Shown: positions 47,821-56,446 of the stretch, one piece after another
Layout of the letters: every line of letters starts with the position of its first letter
How positions within the stretch are numbered: position 1 is the first letter of the stretch
NCBI GenBank assembly: GCA_963775275.1
Contig: CAVZII010000005.1
Coordinates: 4,092,001-4,156,000, forward strand
Direction: 5' to 3'
DNA from: JANWHQ01 sp963775275
Lineage (GTDB): Bacteria > Pseudomonadota > Alphaproteobacteria > Caulobacterales > Caulobacteraceae
DNA: 64,000 nucleotides
Made by a program: the position numbers and the translations under genes
Notes under the pieces: generated by a model
The model's input: the letters and a program-made list of their open reading frames with translations, nothing else
Database searches by the model: none
Told to the model about the DNA's origin: nothing

Positions 47821-48978
47821 ATGAGTGTGAGCCTAGCCGAGCCTGCGCGCGCGACGATCACGCGGGAGGACGCCGTCTTGAGGGCGCGCCGGCTCGCCGC
47901 CGAGATCGCGCCCTTCGTCGACGAGGCCGAGGCGATCCGCCGCGTCCCGGCCGCCGCGGTCGAGGCGATGGCCGCCTCGGGCCTCCTGCCGCTGGTGCGT
48001 CCGGCCCATTGGGGCGGGTTCGACAGCGACTGGATCACCCTGCTGGACTGCGTCGCCGAGGTGAGCCGGGTCTCGGGCTCGATGGGATGGTGCTTCGGCT
48101 TCCTGATGCAGCACCAGTGGGTGCTGGGCTATTTCCCCGAGCCGGCCCAGGCGGCGGTTTACGGCCGGCGCGCCGATCCCAGGATCGTCACCTCCTTCGG
48201 CGCCTTCGGCAAGGCCGAGCCGGCGCCCGGAGGCTATCGCCTGGCCGGCGACTGGTCCTTCGGCTCGGGCGGCGATCACTGCGACTGGGCCATCGTCGGC
48301 GCCCCGATCGTGGGCGGTCCGGGCGGCATGCGCTGGTTCCTGCTGCAGCCGGGCCAGTTCCACATGCGGGACACCTGGAACAGCGTGGGCCTGAAGGGCT
48401 CGGGCAGCAACAACATCGTCGTCGAGGACGCCTTCGTCGCGGAGGACTTCACCCTGGACCTCGGCGCGGCCTATTCCGGCCACGCGCCGGGATCGGCCTT
48501 CCTCGACGGCCCGCTGCAGCGGGCGCCCCTGAGCTCCCAGTTCCAGTTCGGCCTGCTGAGCCCGATGATCGGGATCGCCCGCGGCGCCTACGAGACCTTC
48601 GTCGCCTTCAGCCGCGACCGGGTGGGCGGCCTGGGCGGGACCAGGGTCGCGGAGAGCCCGCTGCTGCAGGCGCGCGTGGGCGAGGCCGCCGCCGAGATCG
48701 ACGCCGCCTACGCCATCCTCGAGAGGATCAACCGCGGCGTCCTCTCCGGCGAGCTGGCGACGCCCGCCGTCGGCGCGCGGGTCGGCCGGGACTTCGGGTT
48801 CTGCGCCAGGCTGATGGTCCAGGCCGTGGACCGGCTGTTCGCCGCGGCCGGCGCGCGCGGGCTCTCGGAGTCCAGCGCGCTCGGACGCCACTGGCGCGAC
48901 ATCCACGCCATCTCCAATCACGTCGCCCTGAACACCGAGACCCTGTTCCAGGGCTTCGGCCGCCAGGCCCTGAGCTGA
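47821..48978 (+). CDS. Flavin-dependent monooxygenase of the acyl-CoA-dehydrogenase fold
   Basis: A 385-residue group D flavoprotein monooxygenase (HsaA/HpaB-C2/DszC type). The N-terminal helical domain (ASGLLPLVRPAHWGGFDSDW), the middle beta domain (GSMGWCFGFLMQHQW, LAGDWSFGSGGDHCDWAIVG, WNSVGLKGSGSNNIVVEDAFV) and the C-terminal helical bundle are all present. It would hydroxylate a phenol or heterocycle using reduced flavin from a separate reductase. No reductase gene is in this operon. It is the first gene of a five-gene operon; the next start is 10 bases after its stop. Confidence 0.82.
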   Translation: MSVSLAEPARATITREDAVLRARRLAAEIAPFVDEAEAIRRVPAAAVEAMAASGLLPLVRPAHWGGFDSDWITLLDCVAEVSRVSGSMGWCFGFLMQHQWVLGYFPEPAQAAVYGRRADPRIVTSFGAFGKAEPAPGGYRLAGDWSFGSGGDHCDWAIVGAPIVGGPGGMRWFLLQPGQFHMRDTWNSVGLKGSGSNNIVVEDAFVAEDFTLDLGAAYSGHAPGSAFLDGPLQRAPLSSQFQFGLLSPMIGIARGAYETFVAFSRDRVGGLGGTRVAESPLLQARVGEAAAEIDAAYAILERINRGVLSGELATPAVGARVGRDFGFCARLMVQAVDRLFAAAGARGLSESSALGRHWRDIHAISNHVALNTETLFQGFGRQALS

Positions 48979-48988
48979 GCGGCCGGCG

Positions 48989-49978
48989 ATGTCCAGGTGG
49001 CCCTTCACCCACGGCCTGCACGACCTCGGCGCCGGCGGCTGGGCCTATCTGCAGCCGGACGGGACCTGGGGCTGGAGCAACGCCGGCCTGATCGAGAGCC
49101 GCGGCGAGACCCTGCTGGTCGACACCCTGATGGGCGTGAAGATCACCGCCGACATGCTCGAGGAGATGCGGAAGTCCGTCCCGGCGGCCCGGCGCATCGG
49201 ACGGCTGGTCAACACCCATTCCAACCCCGACCACGTGCTCGGCAACCAGCTGGTGGCCGACGCCGAGATCATCTCGGCCAAGGCGACGGCCGACGCCATC
49301 GCGGCGATGAACCCGGAAAACTTCGTCGCCATGACCCGCAACTGGCGGTCCATGGGCGACGGCGGCGAGTTCATGTTCGAGACCATGGGCCGCAAGTTCG
49401 ACTTCACCGGCGTGACCGTCACCGCGCCCACCCGCACCTTCGTCGGCGAGATGGACGTCCGGGTTGGCGACAAGACCGTCCATCTGGTCGACCTGGGCCC
49501 CGCCCACACCGAGGCGGACACCATCGTCTACGTCCCCGAGGACAAGCTGGTGTTCACCGGCGACCTCCTGTTCAACGAGGGGCACCCGATCGTCTGGGCC
49601 GGCCCGGTGCAGAATTGGATCGACGCCTGCGACTACATCCTCGGCCTGGACGTCGAGACCGTCGTGCCGGGGCACGGGCCGATCGCCGACAAGTCCGCCG
49701 TGCGCAACTTCAAGACCTACCTCGAGTACATCCGCAAGGAGGCCCGCGCCCGCTACGACGCCGGCATGGGCTGGGAAGAGGCGGGCCAGGACATCGCGCT
49801 GGACGCCTTCAAGGGATGGACCGACCCGGAGCGGATCGTCGCCAACGTCTTCGCCCTCTACCGCGACTTCGGCGCAAGCTTCGGACCGGACGCAGGCCGC
49901 GACCTGTTCGGCGCCATGGGGCGCTATCGAAAGCACAGGCACGGCGATCACGCGCACATCGAGGGCGTCCCCGGATGA
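48989..49978 (+). CDS. Metallo-beta-lactamase-fold hydrolase
   Basis: A 329-residue cytoplasmic protein. The metal motif is NTHSNPDHVLGNQL, a variant of HxHxDH where the second His is replaced by Asn; further ligands are seen in LGPAHTEADT and FTGDLLFNEGHPI, with a late VVPGHGPIADK. Relatives hydrolyse thioesters, lactones or sulfur compounds. Its stop overlaps the next start (ATGA), so it is translationally coupled to the MetE-like gene. Confidence 0.82.
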   Translation: MSRWPFTHGLHDLGAGGWAYLQPDGTWGWSNAGLIESRGETLLVDTLMGVKITADMLEEMRKSVPAARRIGRLVNTHSNPDHVLGNQLVADAEIISAKATADAIAAMNPENFVAMTRNWRSMGDGGEFMFETMGRKFDFTGVTVTAPTRTFVGEMDVRVGDKTVHLVDLGPAHTEADTIVYVPEDKLVFTGDLLFNEGHPIVWAGPVQNWIDACDYILGLDVETVVPGHGPIADKSAVRNFKTYLEYIRKEARARYDAGMGWEEAGQDIALDAFKGWTDPERIVANVFALYRDFGASFGPDAGRDLFGAMGRYRKHRHGDHAHIEGVPG

Positions 49979-51105
49979 CCTCCTGGACGCGGCTCCTCAA
50001 GGCGCATGTCGTCGGCTCGATGCTGCGCCCGCAGGGCCTGGCGCAGCAGCTTCGCGCCTACCGGGCCGGCGCGATCGACGCCGTCGAATTCAAGAAGGCC
50101 GAGGACGCGGCCGTCGATCTCGCATTGCGGGTCCAGCACGAGGCCGGGATCGAGCTGGTGACCGACGGCGAACAGAGGCGGCTCGCCTTCGGCGATGTCG
50201 TGTCCCGCTCGGTGGATGGGATCGAGCCTCGGGATCCGACGCCGATCGGGCATGACGGCATGTGGCGGGGCGCGACGAGCGGGACCGCGACCCTGGAGAT
50301 TTCCCCGCCGACCGGCGGGGTGATCACCCGCAAGCTGCGCCGCCGCGATTCCCAGGCGCTGGAGGAGTTCGTCTACGCCCGCGCCAGGGCGTCAGCGCCG
50401 GTCAAGGTGACCCTGCCCAGCCCGACCATGTTCATGGCCTCATGGTCGCCCGTCCATTCGGCGTCGGCCTACGCGAGGCTGGACGACGCCTTGGACGACG
50501 TCGTGGACATCCTGCGGATGGAGATCCACGCCCTGGCCATGGCCGGTTGCCGCCACATCCAGTTCGACGCGCCGGAGACGACCTTCGCCATCGATCCGGA
50601 GCGCTCGCCCGCCCTGCGCGCCAGCGGCATGAGCCGGGAGCGGTTCTGTGACGAGGTGGCCGCGCGCCTGAACGAGGCCGCCAGGGAGCCGGGCGTCACC
50701 TTCTCGGTCCACTTCTGCCGTGGCAACGCCCGCGGCCACTGGCATTCGGCCGGAGGATACGACCCGATCGCCCCGCTGGTGTTTCCGCGGCTGGAGCGAT
50801 TCACCTATGTGCTGCTGGAGTACGACAGCGAGCGCGCCGGCGGTTTCGAGGCGCTGCGGCATCTTCCCGACAGCGCCTGCGCCGTGCTCGGCCTGGTCAG
50901 CACCAAGACCGGCGCGCTGGAGAGCCGCGAGCGCCTGCGCGAGCGCATCTCGGAGGCGGCCAGGCATTTTCCCTCCGACCAGCTGGCCATCTCGCCCCAG
51001 TGCGGATTCGCGTCCGACGCCGGCGGCAATCCGATCACCTTCGAGCAGCAGGCGGCCAAGCTCCGCCTGGTCGGCCAGATCGCCCGCGAGGTTCTGAGCG
51101 CATGA
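49975..51105 (+). CDS. MetE-like zinc methyltransferase (catalytic domain only)
   Basis: A 376-residue protein corresponding to the C-terminal catalytic domain of cobalamin-independent methionine synthase. The zinc ligands are all there: His and Cys in SVHFCRGNARGHW, Glu in VLLEYDSERAGG and Cys in AISPQCGFAS. QFDAPETTF and the N-terminal VVGSMLRP fit this group. Short MetE-like proteins move methyl groups between folates or other donors and thiols. In a catabolic operon it could receive methyl groups, for instance from demethylation of methoxy-aromatics, but that is an inference. It overlaps both neighbours by four bases. Confidence 0.82.
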   Translation: MTSWTRLLKAHVVGSMLRPQGLAQQLRAYRAGAIDAVEFKKAEDAAVDLALRVQHEAGIELVTDGEQRRLAFGDVVSRSVDGIEPRDPTPIGHDGMWRGATSGTATLEISPPTGGVITRKLRRRDSQALEEFVYARARASAPVKVTLPSPTMFMASWSPVHSASAYARLDDALDDVVDILRMEIHALAMAGCRHIQFDAPETTFAIDPERSPALRASGMSRERFCDEVAARLNEAAREPGVTFSVHFCRGNARGHWHSAGGYDPIAPLVFPRLERFTYVLLEYDSERAGGFEALRHLPDSACAVLGLVSTKTGALESRERLRERISEAARHFPSDQLAISPQCGFASDAGGNPITFEQQAAKLRLVGQIAREVLSA

Positions 51106-52409
51106 GCGCCGGGCTCGACGAGACACACGACCCGCAGCGCCGCAGCTGGATCGAGGCGGCGAACGGCCCGGACACGGACTTCCCGATCCAGAACCTGCCG
51201 TTCGGCGTGTTCCGACGCCCGGGCGGCGCGCCGCAGGGCGGCGTCGCGATCGGCGACCAGGTCTTCGACCTGGCGGCGGGGCTGCGCGAGCGCCTGTTCG
51301 ACGGCGACGCCGCGGTTGCGGCCGAGGCGGCGCGCGGCGGCCGGCTCAACGACCTGATGGGCCTGGACCGGCCCAAGGTCTCGGCCTTGCGCCGGCGGCT
51401 CTCCGACCTGCTGCGCGCCGGCGGTCCGGACGAGGCCAAGTCGCTCGCCGATCGCCTGCTCGCGCCCATGGCCGAGATCGCCATGGAGCTGCCGGCGAGG
51501 ATCGGCGACTACACCGACTTCTCCTGCTCCACCCACCACATGATGCGCATGGGCGGCGGAACGGTCCGGCCGGTGTTCCTTCAGCTGCCGGTCGGCTACC
51601 ACGGACGCGCCAGCTCGGTGCGCGTCTCCGGCGCCGAGGTCGTGCGGCCGCTCGGCCAGGTCGCGGGCAAGGACGGCCAGGCGGTCTTCGGCCCCGAGCC
51701 GCAGCTGGACTTCGAGCTCGAGTTCGCCGCCTTCGTCGGCCAGGGCAACGCCGCCGGCCGGCGGATCCCGATCGGCGAGGCCGAAGACCACATCTTCGGC
51801 TACTGCCTGCTCAACGACTGGTCCGCCCGGGCCATCCAGGTTTTCGAGATGGCGCTGGGGCCGTTCCTCGGCAAGAGCTTCGTGACCACCATCTCGCCCT
51901 GGGTCGTCACCCAGGACGCCATGGCGCCGTTCCGCACGGCGGCCTTTGTCCGCCCCAAGGCCGATCCCCCGATCCCGGGCTATCTCGACGCCGAGACCGA
52001 CCGGCGCGAGGGCGGGCTCGGCGTGCGGCTGGAGGCCTTCCTCTGCACCGACGGCATGCGCCGGCGCGGCGATCCGCCCCAGCGCATCGTCGCCACCAAC
52101 TTCCGCCACATCTACTGGACGCTGGCCCAGATGCTGGCGCACCACGCCTCCAACGGCTGCGACATGCATCCCGGCGACATCTTCGCCAGCGGCACGGTCT
52201 CAGGCCCCGAGGACGAGGCCAAGGCCTGCCTGATGGAGGCCAACGAGCGCGGGACCCGCGCGATCTCCCTGCCCGGCGGCGAGAGCCGGCTGTGGCTTCA
52301 GGACGGCGACGAGGTCCGGATCCGTGGCCGCGCCGAGCGCGAGGGCTGGGTCCCGATCGGCTTCGGCCCCTGCGACGGAAAAGTGGTCCCGGCGGAGCCC
52401 GAGGCGTGA
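51102..52409 (+). CDS. Fumarylacetoacetase-like hydrolase
   Basis: A 435-residue protein, the size of true fumarylacetoacetase (about 420). The SH3-like N-terminal domain (PFGVFRRPGG) and the beta-roll domain with metal ligands are seen: Asp in DYTDFSCSTHH, Glu pair in LDFELEFAAFVG and Asp in LLNDWSARAIQ. VGYHGRASSV and GKSFVTTISPW are typical. One residue in the substrate pocket (Tyr of the mouse enzyme after KWE) is changed. It should cleave a C-C bond in a fumaryl- or acyl-pyruvate/acetoacetate-type product. The start ATG overlaps the MetE-like stop, and its own stop overlaps the next GTG. Confidence 0.87.
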   Translation: MSAGLDETHDPQRRSWIEAANGPDTDFPIQNLPFGVFRRPGGAPQGGVAIGDQVFDLAAGLRERLFDGDAAVAAEAARGGRLNDLMGLDRPKVSALRRRLSDLLRAGGPDEAKSLADRLLAPMAEIAMELPARIGDYTDFSCSTHHMMRMGGGTVRPVFLQLPVGYHGRASSVRVSGAEVVRPLGQVAGKDGQAVFGPEPQLDFELEFAAFVGQGNAAGRRIPIGEAEDHIFGYCLLNDWSARAIQVFEMALGPFLGKSFVTTISPWVVTQDAMAPFRTAAFVRPKADPPIPGYLDAETDRREGGLGVRLEAFLCTDGMRRRGDPPQRIVATNFRHIYWTLAQMLAHHASNGCDMHPGDIFASGTVSGPEDEAKACLMEANERGTRAISLPGGESRLWLQDGDEVRIRGRAEREGWVPIGFGPCDGKVVPAEPEA

Positions 52410-53488
52410 GCGAGGGCGGGGTCTACAGCTGCGGGGCGCACGGCCAAGGCGGCGGCTCGGCCGGACGCGTGGCCAGGCGCGGCGGCCGCCACGCGGTCAT
52501 CGACATCCACTGCCACCTGGCGATTCCCGCGGCCGACGCCCTGGTGCGGCCGCACATGGCGCCCGGCGCCCTGTCGATCAGCAGCTTCTCCTCGCCGGTC
52601 ACCGACGAGGTGAACCGCAGGCAGTTCGCCCAGATCGGCCGCAAGCTCGGCTCGATCGACGACCGCATCGCGGACATGGACGCCCAGGGCGTGGACATCC
52701 AGGCGATCTCGCCCTCGCCCGGCCAGTACCACTACTGGGCCGAGCCGGACCTGGGGCTCCAGGCCGCCCGCCTCGTCAACGACGGCATGGCCGAGGCCGT
52801 GGCGCGCCACCCGGACCGCCTCGTCGGCATGGGGACCGTGCCGCTCCAGGCGCCGGAGCTGGCCGCCGCCGAGCTGAAGCGCCTGGTCCGGGACCTGGGC
52901 CTGCGCGGCGTCGAGATCTCGTCCAACGTCAACGGCCGCGAGCTCGCCGAGCCCGAGTTCCGGCCCTTCTTCGCGGCCGCCGAAGCGCTCGGCGTGCTCG
53001 TCTTCATGCATCCCCTGGGCTTCACCCACGGCCAGCGCCTGTCGGAGCACTACTTCAACAACCTGATCGGCAATCCCCTGGAGTCCACCATCGCCGTGGG
53101 CCACCTGATCTTCGGCGGGGTGCTGGACTCCCATCCGGGCCTGAAGCTGTGCGTCGCCCACGGCGGCGGCTACCTGCCCGGCTACATCGGGCGCATGGAC
53201 CACGCCTTCCGCGCCCGCGAGGACTGCCGCCAGCACATCTCGCGCGAGCCCTCGACCTATCTGCGCCAGCTCTATTTCGACACCCTGGTGTTCGACCGCG
53301 GCCAGCTCGAGCACATGGTCAGAACCTACGGCGCGGACCACCTGATGATGGGAACGGACTACCCCTTCGACATGTCCGAGCCCGACCCGGTCGGCTTCCA
53401 TTCCGGCCTGTCCCAGGCCGACCGCGCCAAGATCCTCGGCGGCACCGCCGCACGCCTTCTCGGCCTGGCGGACGTGGAGCGGGCCTAG
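52406..53488 (+). CDS. Amidohydrolase-2 family protein (ACMSD-like decarboxylase/hydrolase)
   Basis: A 360-residue TIM-barrel amidohydrolase. Metal ligands: HxH in VIDIHCHLA, His in FMHPLGFTHG, His in CVAHGGGYLPG and Asp in MMGTDYPFDMSEPDP. The family contains decarboxylases of amino- or hydroxy-carboxymuconate semialdehydes and benzoate-type acids. It starts with GTG overlapping the FAH-like stop (GTGA) and closes the operon. Its N-terminal segment YSCGAHGQGGGSAGRV is unusual and may be a cofactor-free extension. Confidence 0.82.
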   Translation: MSEGGVYSCGAHGQGGGSAGRVARRGGRHAVIDIHCHLAIPAADALVRPHMAPGALSISSFSSPVTDEVNRRQFAQIGRKLGSIDDRIADMDAQGVDIQAISPSPGQYHYWAEPDLGLQAARLVNDGMAEAVARHPDRLVGMGTVPLQAPELAAAELKRLVRDLGLRGVEISSNVNGRELAEPEFRPFFAAAEALGVLVFMHPLGFTHGQRLSEHYFNNLIGNPLESTIAVGHLIFGGVLDSHPGLKLCVAHGGGYLPGYIGRMDHAFRAREDCRQHISREPSTYLRQLYFDTLVFDRGQLEHMVRTYGADHLMMGTDYPFDMSEPDPVGFHSGLSQADRAKILGGTAARLLGLADVERA

Positions 53489-53572
53489 CGCCGGAACGCG
53501 CGTCAGGGGCGCGTCAGGATCAGGACGGCGCACCTTCCTACCGTCACCCCGGCCGCGCCCGCCCCCCTCTCA

Positions 53573-54085
53573 CCGTCATCCCCGGCCGAGCGCCCCCTTT
53601 CACCGTCATCCCCGGCCGAGCCCGCAGGGCGAGTTGCCGGGGACCCATGCACACGACCCGAGCAAGGTGTTCATGGGTGGCCGGGACGAAGCCCGGCCAT
53701 GACGGTGGTTGGAAAGGTCCCCCCTTTCACCCTCATCCCCGGCCGCGCCCCCCTCTCACCGTCATCCCCGGCCGAGCGCCCCCTTTTCACCGTCATCCCC
53801 GGCCGAGCGCGCAGCGCGAGTTGCCGGGGACCCATGCACACGACCCGATCAAGGTGTTCATGGGTGGCCGGGACGAGCCCGGCCATGACGGTGGTTGGAA
53901 AGGTCCCCCCTTTCACCCTCATCCCCCGCCGCGCCCCCCTCTCACCCTCATCCCCGGCCGCGCCCCCCTCTCACCGTCATCCCCGGCCGAGCCCGCAGGG
54001 CGAGTTGCCGGGGACCCATGCACACGACCCGGGCAAGGTGTTCATGGGTGGCCGGGACGGAGCCCGGCCATGACGGTGGTGGGAA
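53573..54085. repeat. Tandem array of about 185 bp, three copies
   Basis: Cores begin near 53601, 53788 and 53972 with caccgtcatccccggccgag. Each carries gcgagttgccggggacccat, gcacacgacccg, caaggtgttcatgggtggcc, and gcccggccatgacggtggt. The core ends are complementary (accgtcat and atgacggt), so each unit can fold. Spacers are reiterated cccccctctcaccgtcatcc. The array fills the gap 53489-54098; no gene is supported there. Confidence 0.75.
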
Positions 54086-54098
54086 GGGCGTTCCCGCT

Positions 54099-55229
54099 TC
54101 AGATCGGCGCGGCCAGGGCCTGGAACACCTCGCCCGCGATCCGTCCGGCGTCGACGCCGGCGACCTTGCCCTGTTCGACCTCGCCCAGCAGGTGGGAGTT
54201 CCTCGCCACCAGCATGCAGCGCTCGAACCGCCGCCGCATGAACGAACCCAGCAGCTCGTCCGGGTCCGGCCGCGCCGCCAGCAGCTCGCCCAGGACCACC
54301 GCATCCTCGATCGCCATGCCGCCGCCGGCGCCCAGGTGCGCCGTGGAGGCGTGGGCCGCGTCGCCGATCAGCAGCACGCGCCCGCGATGCCAGGGCGGCG
54401 GCGTGATCACCCACTCGAAGGGCCGATAGACCACGTCGCTGTCCGGTCCGAGCCGGGCGGCGATGTCGGCGATGGGGCCGCCGAAGCCGGCGAGCAGTCC
54501 CGCGAGCGTCGGGGCCAGCGCCTCGCGCGTCAGCCGCCGGCCGGCCGGGACCCCGTTCTCCACCAGGAACAGGTACATGACCTCGCGCGTGAGCGGGATC
54601 AGCCCGGCGCTGCTGTGCGCGCCGCGGCACAGCCACGCGCGCTGCACCTCGGGGGGCCGCGACGTGGTGAACCGCCACACGCCCTGCCCGGTGAGCTCCG
54701 GCGCCAGGGCGTAGGCGAAGACCATCCGCCGGACGCTCGAATGGATGCCGTCCGCGCCCACCACCAGGTCGTAGCGGCGCAGGGCCCCGCTCGTCAGCCG
54801 CGCCTCGACGTGATCGGCGCCCAGGCTGAGGCCGCTGACGCTCGTCCCGGCCGTCAGGCGCGCGCCGAGCTCGGCGGCCCGGTCCTTCAGGATGGCCGCC
54901 AGCGCGGGGCGCGGCGCGCCGGCCGCGCTCGGATAGTCCGGCCCGGCCAGCCGCGGGCCCTCGGTGGTCTCCGAGATGGTGCGGCCCTGCGCATCGATCG
55001 TGCGCAGGCCGTCATAGCCGAAGCCTTCCTCCAGGATCCGGTCCAGCACCCCCAGGGCCTTCACCGCGCGCAGGGCGTTGGGCTGGAACACCAGGCCGAC
55101 GCCGACGGCGGCCCAGTCCGGGTCGGCCTCCAGCACCTCGACATCGACGCCCGCCAGGCGCGCCGCGATGGCCGCGCTCAGCCCGGCGATGCCGCCGCCC
55201 ACGATCAGCATTTCCTGGACAGGCTTCAT
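54099..55229 (-). CDS. FAD-dependent aromatic hydroxylase
   Basis: A 376-residue group A flavoprotein monooxygenase (salicylate/3-hydroxybenzoate-hydroxylase-like). Three classical motifs are present: MLIVGGGIAGLSAA (dinucleotide fold), DLVVGADGIHSSVRR (DG motif) and VLLIGDAAHAS (GD motif). It would use NAD(P)H to hydroxylate an aromatic ring. The start ATG at 55229 comes just before the first strand. It lies downstream of the LysR gene on the same strand, about 106 bases away, and may be co-transcribed with it. Confidence 0.88.
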   Translation of the reverse strand: MKPVQEMLIVGGGIAGLSAAIAARLAGVDVEVLEADPDWAAVGVGLVFQPNALRAVKALGVLDRILEEGFGYDGLRTIDAQGRTISETTEGPRLAGPDYPSAAGAPRPALAAILKDRAAELGARLTAGTSVSGLSLGADHVEARLTSGALRRYDLVVGADGIHSSVRRMVFAYALAPELTGQGVWRFTTSRPPEVQRAWLCRGAHSSAGLIPLTREVMYLFLVENGVPAGRRLTREALAPTLAGLLAGFGGPIADIAARLGPDSDVVYRPFEWVITPPPWHRGRVLLIGDAAHASTAHLGAGGGMAIEDAVVLGELLAARPDPDELLGSFMRRRFERCMLVARNSHLLGEVEQGKVAGVDAGRIAGEVFQALAAPI

Positions 55230-55335
55230 CGCCCCTTCACTCCAGCGTCGGTTCAACCGCTAACGGAATCCCGCCGCCGCGGGAAATCGACATTGCTGAT
55301 CGGCGCCATCACGGACGGCGATGGCCCCGCCCCCC

Positions 55336-56241
55336 TCACCCGATGTCGCGCGCCGCCTCCAGCACCTGCTCGCGCATCCAGACGTGCGGCGGATCGGCCG
55401 TGCGGCGCGGGTTCCAGAACAGGGTCTCCTGGATCTCCGGAAAGGCGTAGGGCGGCGGGACGATCCGCACGTCGGCCGCCTGCTGCAGCTTGCGCGCGAC
55501 CCGGTCGTGGACCAGGGCGACCATGTCCGTCCCGCGCACCAGGAAGGGCGCCAGGATGAAGCTCTCGGTCCAGGCGGCGATGTTCCGGCGCACGCCCAGA
55601 TGGGTCAGGTGGGCGTCCGCGGCCGACCCCGCGCCCTCGCCGGGCATGCTGAAGGCCAGGTGCGGCAAGGTCAGATAGGCGTCCTCCGACAGGGTGCGGC
55701 CGATGCGGTCGTTGCCGCTCCAGGCCACGCACACCCAGCGGTCGCTGAACAGGGGCGCGCCGGGATAGCCGACCTCCAGGTACGACGGCATCACCATGAA
55801 ATCGATCGCATCCTCCCCCAGCCGGTCCGGCGAGCCCGGGTCCAGCCGCGTGAACCTGAGACGGATCCCGGGGGCCTGCTCGGCCATGCGGGCCACCAGC
55901 GGCTGCAGCAGCAGGAACACCGCATAGTCGCTGGCGGCGATGGTGAACGTCCGCTCCTCCCGCTCGGGCACGAAATGCCGCTGCGCGTTCAGCAGGTCCT
56001 CCACCCCCTGCAGCTTCTCCCGCAGCAGGGGGGCCAGCTCCTGGGCCAGCGGGGTCAGCTCCAGGTTCCGGCCCACGCGCACGAGCAGCTCGTCCTTGAA
56101 CAGCTCGCGCAGGCGCGACAGGGTTCCGCTCATGGCCGGCTGACTGAGGCCCACCCTCTGGCCGGCGCGCGTGACGTTCTTCTCGATCAGCAGCGCGTCC
56201 AGCGAGACCAGCAGGTTCAGGTCGAATTGCGTCAGGTTCAT
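55336..56241 (-). CDS. LysR-family transcriptional regulator (NodD-like)
   Basis: A 301-residue regulator. The winged helix-turn-helix is at residues 4-62 (FDLNLLVSLDALLIEKNVTR then LSQPAMSGTLSRLRELFKD) and the periplasmic-binding-like ligand domain follows. It resembles the NodD/LinR/PcpR branch that controls aromatic degradation genes. It is divergent from the dioxygenase gene, the usual arrangement for control of the neighbouring target. A later ATG at 56241 is preferred over 56274 because it begins MNLTQFDLNLL. Confidence 0.88.
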   Translation of the reverse strand: MNLTQFDLNLLVSLDALLIEKNVTRAGQRVGLSQPAMSGTLSRLRELFKDELLVRVGRNLELTPLAQELAPLLREKLQGVEDLLNAQRHFVPEREERTFTIAASDYAVFLLLQPLVARMAEQAPGIRLRFTRLDPGSPDRLGEDAIDFMVMPSYLEVGYPGAPLFSDRWVCVAWSGNDRIGRTLSEDAYLTLPHLAFSMPGEGAGSAADAHLTHLGVRRNIAAWTESFILAPFLVRGTDMVALVHDRVARKLQQAADVRIVPPPYAFPEIQETLFWNPRRTADPPHVWMREQVLEAARDIG

Positions 56242-56359
56242 CCAGGCCGTCCGGGAATGCTCGACTGTCGCCAAGGCGATCGTCGTCGCCTGACCCCGCC
56301 GTCACAGGATCGAGCCGGCCCGGTGAAATGACCCGCCCGATTAGCGCAGTCGATGACAG

Positions 56360-56385
56360 GTATCCGCAATTGCAATTTCTCTCCG
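56360..56385. promoter_or_regulatory. Candidate LysR operator
   Basis: The intergenic gap 56242-56446 contains the perfect palindrome aattgcaatt (56368-56377) inside tatccgcaattgcaatttct. LysR boxes are T-N11-A elements with such symmetry. Its place between divergent lysR and dioxygenase genes supports a role, but no T-N11-A spacing was verified by experiment. Confidence 0.4.
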
Positions 56386-56446
56386 GGCGCCGGCCAACTA
56401 TTCGTAGCATGATCTTTCGGGGAACAGGATCAGGCGGAGGACACCC

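Noticed and set aside
53573..54085. CRISPR or attachment-site array
   Set aside because: The 185-bp units are REP-like and lie between convergent genes, with no integrase or cas gene nearby.
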